Source: Anisus vortex
Taxonomy: Eukaryota > Mollusca > Gastropoda > Planorbidae
Reading direction: 5' to 3'
DNA: 64,000 nt
Assembly: GCA_949126835.1 (NCBI GenBank)
Contig: OX421497.1
Location: 13,611,132-13,675,131 of the forward strand
A program made the position numbers and the translations under genes. Below are positions 45,138-57,100 of this stretch, one piece after another (positions within the stretch are counted from its first letter, which is position 1; every line of letters begins with the position of its first letter). The notes under the pieces were generated by a model that was given only the letters and a program-made list of their open reading frames with translations, had not been told where the DNA came from and did not search any database.

Positions 45138-48100
45138 CTGGAGCGTGGCATACAATAATGCTCTTTAGATTTAAGAAACAAAATTGTAAAATTTGCTAAG
45201 GAAGTAATTGTAAAAAATTTAAATCTTTTTTCAAATCTTGACAAAAAAAAACAACATTGGTGTGTGGACTCACCCTGGACGACAGAAGTGCAAATCCCCT
45301 CTGTTGGTGCCGTACACCATCCCCCCTCCGAGACCTGGAAGCCACCTGGCCGAATTGACACTCACATGATTTCTGATTTCTTGATTGGCAGGATGAAACA
45401 AGTCAGTAATATGCTGTGAGGAATACAGGCAAGAGAAAGGTTTGTAAACAACGCTAATAAATTATCCAGATTACAAAACAAATGGCACATGAAGGCAGAT
45501 GCTATGGACCAAAATTGATTACTTTTTCCTACACTTTGAAATCGTTACATAAAGAAGATAATGAATGTTCAAAGGTAATGAAATTTTAATGAGATAATGA
45601 AAATTTAAAGGCAATAAAAGTTAAAGTATTGACTCAAATGAGATTCACCTTCATAGAATTTTCACCAGCTTTCTTTCTTTCCAGCTTATAAACTTGAGCC
45701 ACCATCTGGTTGACTGAGCTGAAAAAGAATCTTCTAGCTGCTAATCCAACAAGTACATAACGGTTCACTGGTGAAATGCTGACTGAAATAGCATTAGGAC
45801 CTATGGAAGACAAACACAGAAAAACAATTTTTTTAAACAAATTTCAATAGCGGAATATCATGTTTCTGTTATGTAATATGTATTTATAAACAGTTGAATC
45901 ACAATGAGGGACATGGCAGTCTAGTGCCAGTTACATCACTTGCAATTTATAAACAGTTGAATCACAATGAGGGACATGGCAGTCTAGTGCCAGTTACATC
46001 ACTTGCAATTTATAAACAGTTGAATCACAATGAGGGACATGGCAGTCTAGTGACATGACAGTCTAGTGACATGACAGTCTAGTGCCAGTTACATCACTTG
46101 CAATTTATAAACAGTTGAATCACAATGAGGGACATGGCAGTCTAGTGACATGACAGTCTAGTGACATGACAGTCTAGGACCAGTTACATCACTTGCAATT
46201 TATAAACAGTTGAATCACAACGAGGGACATGACAGTCTAGTGACATGACAGTCTAGTGACATGACAGTCTAGGACCAGTTACATCACTTGCAATTTATAA
46301 ACAGTTGAATCACAATGAGGGACATGACAGTCTAGTGACATGACAGTCTAGTGTCATGACAGTCTAGTGCCAGTTACATCACTTGCAATTTATAAACAGT
46401 TGAATCACAACGAGGAACATGACAGTCTAGTGACATGACAGTCTAGTGACATGACAGTCTAGTGACATGGCAGTCTAGGACCAGTTACATCACTTGCAAT
46501 TTATAAACAGTTCAATCACAATGAGGGACATGGCAGTCTAGTGACATAGCAGTCTAGGACCAGTTACATCACTTGCAATTTATAAACAGTTGAATCACAA
46601 TGAGGGACATGGCAGTCTAGTGACATGACAGTCTAGTGACATGACAGTCTAGGACCAGTTACATCACTTGCAATTTATAAACAGTTGAATCACAACGAGG
46701 GACATGACAGTCTAGTGACATGACAGTCTAGTGACATGACAGTCTAGGACCAGTTACATCACTTGCAATTTATAAACAGTTGAATCACAATGAAGGACAT
46801 GACAGTCTAGTGACATGACAGTCTAGTGTCATGACAGTCTAGTGCCAGTTACATCACTTGCAATTTATAAACAGTTGAATCACAACGAGGGACATGACAG
46901 TCTAGTGCATTGACAGTCTAGTGACATGACAGTCTAGTGACATGGCAGTCTAGGACCAGTTACATCACTTGCAATTTATAAACAGTTGAATCACAATGAG
47001 GGACATGACAGTCTAGTGACATAGCAGTCTAGGACCAGTTACATCACTTGCAATTTATAAACAGTTGAATCACAATGAGGGACATGACAGTCTAGTGACA
47101 TGACAGTCTAGTGTCATGACAGTCTAGTGCCAGTTACATCACTTGCAATTTATAAACAGTTGAATCACAATGAGGGACATGACAGTCTAGTGACATGACA
47201 GTCTAGTGACATGACAGTCTAGGACCAGTTACATCACTTGCAATTTATAAACAGTTGAATCACAATGAGGGATATGACAGTCTAGTGACATGACAGTCTA
47301 GTGCCAGTTACATCACTTGCAATTTTTCTCTGGTTTGAATCCAGGTAAAAAGTCCAGAATTTTTACCTGGTTTTGGAGTTTGCCCCTGAGCTCTGGTGCA
47401 TACCTGACATTGGCTGGGGAAAATTTAAGCCTTTTTTGGTGGCCACAGAGTCCCCTAGTAAGCGGTGGCCCTCAGAAACTGGTGAATGTCTTGTCACCAA
47501 CCTTATGGACCAACAAAGGCCTGTAAGGGTAACTTTACTACTACTTAATTTTCCACCTCTAACTATCTATAAGTGTTTTTCAATGACACTTTAAATATAA
47601 TACCTGTTCTTCTCTTTTCTTTAGATGTGACCCGTTCTCACGAAACGTGACATAAGTCACAAATACCAACTTGTGCTACGAGTGTTTTTGTGTCTTTCCG
47701 GTGAATTTTTTATTATTTTTGTAAATACTAGGTTATCCATTTCTAAATCATAATTTATATGTTTTGTATATTTTTTCTACTTAAAAATACTTTTATTAAT
47801 TATTTTGATCAACGTGTGATTTAGAATTTAGCATAAGTTCACTAAAATTTGACTTTATTTAACCTATTGTTTTGTACCAAAACCTTGATAGAACCCCATA
47901 ACATTATATATCCTTGAAAAGGGCAGACTCTCTGGAATTTCCTTGTCATCACTATTTATTTATAGAAACCAATCAGAAAATATTTAAGACTGAAGTTTGG
48001 GATAAACAATTCCTTTCTTTCTATCCAATGAAAATTCGTTTATAAATTGATCATTGGTTACGATTCCATATTTTTCCAATACAAATTCGCTGATTGGCTA

Positions 48101-51100
48101 TTGGAATACAAGGAGATAACGATTAGGCTTTCCGTTTTTGAGATTATGAAAATTGACAAAATGGAGAGACCCATGGCTTCACTGTTAAATTCTTTGCGAG
48201 ATGTGAATATTTTTTGTTCAGTTTTATTATAAAATAATATCATATATATACCACTAAAAGGATAATTGAATGCCCTTTCGATTGGTATGTAAATATATAT
48301 ATTACGATTCTGGTTGCTACAAAGTTTAGTCATTTTCAAATACATAAACTTTAAAACGCCTTTTCTCACAACTCTAGTTTGTTGTCTGACTAGTTCTAAG
48401 TGATAGTAAGTGTCATAGAAAAATGAAATATTGACGTATAATAATAAATTTGGTATTAACCATTTTAGTCCTAAGCATTTTCCAGCCTATAACTCCCCTA
48501 TCTCTAAGCCAAGTTGCATAACTCCGTTTATTGAACAAAAATCAGATAAAAAATATTATTTAAAAATTCACTGTAAAAGAACTATCCCAGCAACTGAATT
48601 AAATTCTTCACAGTTAAAATATACAAATATAAAGTTTAATTCAAACCAGAAGAGATGACAATTAACTAATTAATAAAAAGGAAAATAATAAAAATCACTG
48701 AGTATACATCATTAGCTTCCAATAGTTTGTCAAGAAATTTTGAATTTATCGTATCGGACTTAAATAATCCTATTCAAAGCCTATTCAACTTCTACAATGC
48801 TTTCAATATCACTATTATATTAGCATTATCAAAATAATACAGCCTTTTCCTCACAAGTCTAGCCTAATGCTTCTCTAAATATTGCTAAAATACCTTCAAT
48901 TTTTGTATAACTAGCGTTAAAAATGCGTTATTTTCAAAAATTCACTAAAATCCGATCGATCGAGCTAAAAATACCAAACAAACATGTAAAATAGCGTCAC
49001 TATCGCTCTTCCAGGTCAGAGTTTAAAAAGAGTTTATTAAGCAATTAAAAACTAGCAGTACTGTCGGCAACGAAACAACACGAAATCGGCGACGCGCGGC
49101 GACTATAGTTGTCAGCCAGTAGAGGCGACGCGCGGCGACTGTAGTGGCGAAATGGTTAAAATAAAGCTTATTCAATGCCCTTTTAAACGACATTCTTCTT
49201 CTTCTTCGCCATTATCATCTCCTAGTGGAACATAGGCCATCAACAATCTCTTTCCATGTCCTACTGTCTCTGGCTATCTTCTCTAACTCCTTCCAAGTTC
49301 TCCCGATCACCTGCACATCCTTTTCTACTTCCCTCCGCCAGGTGTTCTTTGGTCTACCTCTTCGTCTTGCACCCTGGGGATTCCACGAAAGAGCTTGTCT
49401 AGTCATATTTGTAGTTGGTTTCCTCAATGTGTGGCCTATCCATCTCCATCTTCTTTTTTGTATTTCTTGTTCTACTGGAATATGTGCTGTCCTTTCCCAT
49501 ACAGTTGCATTTGTAATTTTGTCATACAATTTGATATCCATTATTCTACGTAGGCAGCCATTCACAAAAGTTTGTAGTTTGTTCAAATCCCCCTTTGTTT
49601 ATCTCCAACTTTCTGAGCCATATAGTAAGACAGATTTTACGTTAGAATTAAAGATTCTTAATTTAGTTTTGGTTCTAATATGTTTTGTTTTCCAGATATT
49701 TTTAGCATAGCAAAGGCGCCTCTTGCTTTTTGTATCTTTACTTTAATATCTGTTCCAGATCCTCCTTCCTTGTCAACTATACTTCCTAGATATGTGAAGT
49801 TGTCTACTTCTTCCAGCATCCTTCCTCCCACTTCCACTGCATCAGTACTTTTGGAGTTTATTCTCATTATCTTGGACTTTCTATCATTTTTTTAAGTCCT
49901 AGCTGTTGTGCCCAGGAATCTAGTATTGCAGTTTTTTCTTGCATTTGCTTATGACTTTGAGCTAATAGGGCTATGTCATCTGCAAAGTCTAGATCTTCAA
50001 GCTGTTTAAACAGGGTCTATTGGATTCCATTTTTTCTGTTTTCTGTAGTATTCTTCATGACCCAATCTATTACTAGTAAAAAGAGGAATGGTGAAAGCAG
50101 ACAGCCCTGTCGAACTCCTGACTCTATCTCGAATGCCTCTGTTAGTTTTCCATCATGAATGATTCGACATCTCATATTATGATAGGTGTTTTTAATTAGG
50201 TCAGTTAGCTTTGGAGGAATACCATAGTGACGCAACAGTTTCCATAGATTTTCTCTGTCGACACTATCAAAGGCTTTTTCAAAGTCTATGAAATTGATAT
50301 ATAGGCTAGCATTCCATTCTGTGCATTGTTCAATGATAATACGAAGAGCAGCTATTTGGTCGAGACATTTGTTTTGTCTAAAGCCTGCTTGCTCGTCTCA
50401 TAGAAGACCATCAACTGCTTTCTTTATCCTTTCCAGTATTATTTATTCTATTTAAAACTTTTCCTGGTACTGATAGCAACATAATCCCTCTATAGTTAGA
50501 GCAATCTGTAAGATCCCCTTTCTTTGGAAGCTTTACTAGATATCCCTCTCTCCAGTCCTTTGGTAGTTCTCCTTTTTCCCATATGTTTCCAATAATGTTG
50601 TATAGTACGCTAGTTGATAACTCAATGTCTGCTTTAATTGCTTCTGCTGGTATTCCATCAGGTCCAGCAGCCTTCCCATTCTTTAGTTTTTTTATTGCAT
50701 TTTTTATTTCTCCTTTAGTAGGTCTATTACAGTCTATCTCTAGGTCTCTCTCAGCTGGTTGAATATCTGGGGTATTAAGGGGAGCAGGCCTGTTTAAGAG
50801 TTCTTTGAAATATTCTACCCATATCTTTTCCTGCTTTTCTGCATTTGTTAGCTTATTACCTTCTTTGTCTTTGATAGGTTTATTTTGTTGCTGGAATTTG
50901 CCTGCTAATTTCTTTGTTATACTGTACAACTCCTTTATGTTTCCCTTAGATGCTGCCCTTTCGATTGGTATGTAAATATATATATTACGATTCTGGTTGC
51001 TACAAAGTTTAGTCAGTTTCAAATACAAAAACTTTAAAACGCCTTTTCTCACAACTCTAGTTTGTTGTCTGACTAGTTCTAAGTGATAGTAAGTGTCATA

Positions 51101-54100
51101 GAAAAATGAAATATTGACGTATAATAATAAATTTGGTATTAAAATAAAGCTTATTCAATGCCCTTTTAAACGACATATATAGCTCAAAATGTTGAAAAAA
51201 AAACTTGTGTCACCTGTTGTGGAAACGGGTCACAAATATGCACTCACCAAAACTCTTTGTATATAGGCACTGAGCCAAAGTTTCATTCTGAAGAGAGAAA
51301 ACTCCCAGGATGTTATTGTCTGGGAAACCCCTGTGGCTGGAGACAAACGTGACCAACAAGGTTCCATCCTTGGACAGGTCACAGCTGGCATCATTGTGAA
51401 GTTTGCAGTGTTTCACTATGATGTTGGCTGCAGCTGAAAAGATGGATCAAATTCTACAGATGTAGATGATATTGTGGTTAAAACTGGACGTACAGTAATA
51501 TCTCAAATATTGCTTATGTTCCTAAACTCCCTTCCAGCACAAAATGGGAAAAACTGGGAAGTAGGATCTGTCTATAGCATAGGTTCTCAACCTTTTTCGG
51601 CTCACCGCCCCCTTTTACAATTTTTTTCCGCTCACCGCCCCCCCCCCCAACTTTCTTTTAGCGCCCCTTTCCCCCCTCCCCTTCCGCCCATCTGGACTAT
51701 AGTTTCCGCAATTTTTTTAGGCGGACAAGACTTTTTCTGTGATTAATTATCTTTAAAAAAACTGAAAAGGAAACATATTGTAACATATTGCGAATCGTTT
51801 GCCTGGTGTGTTGCTATCAATTCGTCTATTTTTGTTTCAATTTTGTTTGCAAAAGCCTTAGGTCTAATAATCAGTAATATTTTTTATATTACAAAACACA
51901 CCTTGTTCGGCATCACTATTGAATCAAATGTTGAAAATTATTTTTTTTAAAGGGAGATAATTAGCCCGTTTTATTTGAGCTAATATTTCTGTGTTTTTTT
52001 TCTTTTATAAAAAATAAAAGGCTTACAATTTATAACTTTGAAATGATCAAACTGTACAATTTATAACTTTGAAATGATCAAACTGTAAAAGTATTTGAAA
52101 ATTATATAAATATTATGTGACTAAAGAATTTATATGTATATTTTCAAACATTACAATAACTACCCAGTTTGTATGACTACAACTTATCTATAGCCTATTA
52201 ATATTATGTTGTGTTGTATTAAAGACAGTCTAAAACACATTAACGATATCTTGGATAAACTGAGATCAAAATATCATTAATATTAGCAGATGCTAAGGCG
52301 ACAGTGCTGGTCAGCAGGGTTGACAGTCCGGTGAACCAACCACAGGACCAGCCGGCCGCACACTATTTTTTTTTTCAAATACAGACCCCCTACTTCATCG
52401 AAAGGCACTGCGATTCCTATTTCTTATTAATATAATAATATGTAGGCATACTGTAAGGGGATAGCAGATATTTAGCAGCACTTGCGTTTACATCACATTT
52501 CATCCTCCAAAAACGAATCAATTAAAAAAGCTGAGGTGTTAAAATATATCAGGTACGTTTGTACCGCCCACTTGCCCTTCATTGTCCCCCAATCGCCCCC
52601 GGGAATGTCAGCGCCCCCCTAAAGCTACTCACCGCCCCCCCTGGGGGCGATGTCGCCCCCGTTGAGAACCTATGGTCTATAGTATGATAGCCTAATAAAC
52701 CTTCCAGTTTCCAGTACTCTTATAAAAACTTCCTAAGCTCTTATACATTTTTAAAGTAAAATAGTATACTTATAAATAAATATACCCAAAAACATAATGC
52801 TGTGCTGATCAACTGATTTATGATTTGTTATTTTGATTTAAAAATTAATTTTATATTTCAATTATTCTTTCTTTTCAATTACTTTTTTCAATTTTTCTAG
52901 GTGTATATATCTATATAACTGTTTTTTTCTTACTGTGAAATTAAGTACCGGTATAATGATAAATATAGATTTAAAAAAATTATTTGCTGTATACAGTGAA
53001 AGTTCAGCAAATTAGCAAAAATGTGCAGAAATAACATGTTAACTGAAAACACTTGAAGGAGGGAGGTCCAGAAATGTAAAGCACAAAGTAGAGTGGTATA
53101 TTACAACACTAGATAATGGTTTGAACAAGGATGTTATAACATCATTAGATATTGGTTTAAACTACGTAATTACAAACTAGATAATGGTTGAATTTGGGTT
53201 AATTACTGTTAATGGTCCTTTACTTATTGTTGATACTTTTGTATTGAGGCGTTATGTTTTTTTTTTCATTAGTTGAAATCATTTATTGAAATCGTTTATT
53301 ATGTTGATCATTTGGTAGCGCGTATACTTCAAATTATTGATTTACAAAATACTTCACATATGTAAACACATCTTTAATTATAATAATAGATCCACAAACT
53401 TCAATTCCTTTCTTTTATTTACATTACCTCAATTTATTATTTTAATAACATAGACATATTTCTTGATTACTTCTTTAATCTCTATCTTTTTGTCTCTGAC
53501 GTCACATTCGTTCTACACCACATTCACATCTTTTCACACCAAACATTTTCACTCGATATTTCTTATAAAATCAATAATTCACAATTACAACACTAGATAA
53601 TGGTTGAACTGGGCATAATTACAACACAAGATAATGGTTGAACTGGACATAATTACAACACTAGATAATGGTTGAACTGGGCATAATTACAACACTAGAT
53701 AATGGTTGAACTGGGCATAATTACAATACTAGATAATGGTTGAACTGGGCATAATTACAACACTAGATAATGGTTGAACTGGGCATAATTACAACACTAG
53801 ATAATGGTTGAACTGGGCATAATTACACAGGGTTCCTGCACCAAACTCAAATCAAAATTTCAGGAGGTTTTCAGGAGTTTTTCAGGAGAAAATCTAAAAT
53901 TTCAGGAGGCGCGGCAAAACCGAATTCACTATATCACTAAACAATGACTCAGATACAAATAAAATTAAATAAAATATTTTTAAGGGCATTACAATGTAAA
54001 AGCTAAATATGTACCATTAAGCTATGTTCATTATATAGAGTCCTTTAACTGTCTTTAGAAATCTTATAATTTAAAAAAAAAATAGTACAAATAAAAGAAA

Positions 54101-57100
54101 TTTGGTTTATGAAAATAAAAAGGAGGGGGGGGTAGAGAATGGAAATATAGTGTCCTGTATAGGAGCATCTGTAACATATAGAGTGTTACATTAACAAGTA
54201 TAGAGAACATATTTATATGTGCCTACATTGAAAAGTATATAGAAAGCTTACAGATTTACAAGTTTAAAAAAACTATTACTATGACAAGAAAAAAAACTGC
54301 TATTGTAAAGGATATGTAGATAATCCAATTTGATTACTTTCCAATCATTAGGATCATTAAGCCTATTAAAATCCTGCTACAAAAAAAAAACTTACAGCAG
54401 GTGAGGAGGGACAAATAGTGCAAGGGGGGAGGGAGTAGCTGATTTTGAACTGGTGCATATAATATCTCCCTAAACTACCGTGTTTTAAAAAAAAACACCT
54501 GTGGATAAGTTGCCTTTTAACTTCTCAAAAATGCATACCGTTTAAACATAAAAGCTACTAAATATGCACCCTAATTTGAAAACTTTCCTTTAAAAAATGG
54601 TTTCAATCATGCATATAAGGCAAACACAGCGCTTCACTTATTTAAAACAACCGATCAATACAGCCATTAGTCATAAGGGAAAGTAATGTATCTGTTTCTA
54701 CATCTAAGTCACTGTCCATACTCACATTCCTATCCCTATAATAAGCTAACACTATATAGTGGGTCAACATAAAAAAAAAGTCTTTTGAAGTAGGCCTGCC
54801 TATGCTTTCTAGACAGAACGGCGCCGGTTTTGATGATGCACTATACAAGTGCCCTAACCTAATTACCATTAACTTTGTAATGATTTCTAGTCAGATATAT
54901 TCAGCAATGAGTGCATTTCATCAATGTATTGGTGAATAAAATGACTTAAGACTTCTAGATTAGACTGATAAACTGATAGACCTAGGGCCACAGCGGCTAG
55001 GCCTATGCCTAGACTGGCCTAGACCCAAAATCGTCTGCCTACATTTCCCACATTAATAAAAAAAACATTGTAGGCCTACCCATACGATTTAATAATTAGT
55101 AAAACCATGTAGGGCCTACACCTTTAAAAAGTTGATAATGATATCGGCGACAATCGGCGTAGGCCTACATCGCGAACAACTAGTAGGGCTAGCTAAATAG
55201 GCCTACTGGAATTTTTAGCATATCATATAAGATAGCGTCTTAAACGTCATCATTTTCTTTTTAACTAATAAAAAGACCTATTTATGTGTATTTTGATATA
55301 AATATATTTTAAAAGAAATCAATTTGGCAAAATGTGTCGGTTCGCTGACCCCAAGTAGACTAGTAGGCGCCGCGCGAAGCGTTATCAGGCATTCTAAACA
55401 TTGATCGCGAAAATAGGCACCTTAGTCCTTATCATTATCTAATCTAACAGACACCATTGCAAACTGTGGGAGAGGGAGCGAAAGAGGATGAAGAGCAGTA
55501 TGTATACTATTGTATACCATCTTTACCGAGAAAGGATAGGCTTGGCGTAGCAAGCGTAAGCGAACAAGCGGGAGGTGGGGCTGTTGAACTAGGGACACGT
55601 GTTGGAGAAGGAAAAAAATAGGGGTCAGCTCAATTTTTCAGGACATTTCAGGAGATTATTTTTTGCCCTTTTTTGCAATTTCAGGAGGATTTCAGGACAT
55701 CCTAAAATTTCAGGAGGCTGCGGGAACCCTGATTACAACACGAGATAATGGTTGAACTGGTCATAATTACAACATTAGATTATGGTTGAACTGGGCATAA
55801 TTACAACACTAGATAATGGTTGAACTGGGCATAATTACAACACTAGATAATGGTTGAACTGGGCATAATTACAACACTAGATAATGGTTGAGCTGGGCAT
55901 AATTACAACACTAGATAATGGTTGAACTGGGCATAATTACAACACTAGATAATGGTTGAACTGGTCATAATTACAACACTAGATAATGGTTGAACTGGGC
56001 ATAATTACAACACTAGATAATGGTTGAACTGGGCATAATTACAACACTAGATAATGGTTGAACTGGTCATAATTACAACACTAGATAATGGTTGAGCTGG
56101 GCATAATTACAACACTAGATAATGGTTGAACTGGGCATAATTACAACACTAGATAATGGTTAGGCTACAAAGCTTATTCAGTTCCCTAATTATCTTTGAG
56201 CCAAAATTGTAAAAAGATGTCTTACCATTGGAAATATCTGGAACAACACACTTGGAAACATCCCATCTTTGAATCCTGTGAGTCTGAGGAACAATGTTAT
56301 TGGCGACAGCTTGTTCATCACGGTTTAGAAAAGCCCCTATTGCAAAACAAAAACAAGAAAAGTATACATAGTTTAAATCTACCTGCTCATTCCACAAGGT
56401 AACACTGCTTCAAGTTAGGTAGCCATGTTTATTCAACAAAAGAACAATGGTAAGAATGTTATACAGTGCTTGTAGTCCTACTTTTGTCAATTAGAGATTG
56501 TTAGTTTAAAAAGTGTTTATTAACCCTTTAAATACTGTGGACGTCACAACGACGTAATCATTTCCATACACTTAAATACAGAGGACGTCACATTAACTGC
56601 ATAAATAAATAAAGAAATGGTAAAAAATATGTAAAGTCAGCAAATATTTATAAAAGAAGCCTGCGGTAGTTAAAGAGTTAATGCGACATATAAATATAAA
56701 CATTACCTGCTATAGTCCTGTTCATCAGTCTCTGCATGGCCTCGTTAGGACGGTTGATAGTGTCATCAAGAATGCTGGTGGAGTAGTCAGGGTGGAGATA
56801 CAGCTGCTGAAGGTTCAGCCCATACCTCTGGCTGCCTAAGTTGCTGCTGCCGCCACTGCTATTGCTACTCTCATCCCTGCTGTCTTCACTCCTAGGGGGG
56901 TGTATGGTGACGGCTGTGGGCATGGTATTTGCTGTCAGGTGTCTGAAAAACACACACACATTTTAGATTTACTGACGCAGAAACCCTAACATTACCAGCC
57001 CAATTTTTCCCTATTTATAACAACAGCAGTTATAGAAGCAATGAAGCATTATTTACCACTATAATGGATGCCTTGTGTTTTTGACAATTATAGTTCCACA

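Larger units (their letters stand above)
48271..51176. repeat. 223-bp direct repeats flanking the LINE
   Basis: The right copy is 50954-51176, continuous. The left copy is 48271-48459 plus 49160-49193, interrupted by the MITE. Lengths match exactly (189 + 34 nt) and only a few mismatches are seen. The repeat begins TGCCCTTTCGATTGG and ends TTTTAAACGACAT directly against the LINE. Confidence 0.9.
47626..51234. mobile_element. DNA transposon with TGTGACCCGTT ends, carrying a LINE and a MITE
   Basis: The left end TGTGACCCGTTCTCACGAAA and the right end (reverse complement TGTGACCCGTTTCCACAA) form short imperfect inverted repeats. Without the nested insertions and the second copy of the duplicated segment the element would be about 0.9 kb, too short to be autonomous. 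No transposase was found and no clear target-site duplication is visible. It occupies most of an AMBRA1 intron and ends 13 nt from a splice donor. Confidence 0.7.
53586..56160. repeat. 34-bp minisatellite, split by a transposon
   Basis: Unit AATTACAACACTAGATAATG plus GTTGAACTGGGCAT. About 7 units lie before 53827 and about 12 after 55732, with the 53828-55731 element between. Diverged units occur earlier at 53098-53210, probably the source of the array. It lies close to an AMBRA1 exon (56226). Confidence 0.95.

Noticed and set aside
44948..45361. A 137-codon minus-strand frame running through the last AMBRA1 intron
   Set aside because: In the upstream exon this frame differs from the conserved one (VNSARWLPG...), so it is chance continuity.
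45882..47325. A CRISPR-like array
   Set aside because: Tandem units without unique spacers in an intron of an animal gene; it is a minisatellite.
47373..47594. A possible small protein gene after the minisatellite
   Set aside because: The frame lies in a SINE body.
49225..49710. A 161-codon plus-strand frame
   Set aside because: It is antisense to the LINE C-terminal region on the minus strand.
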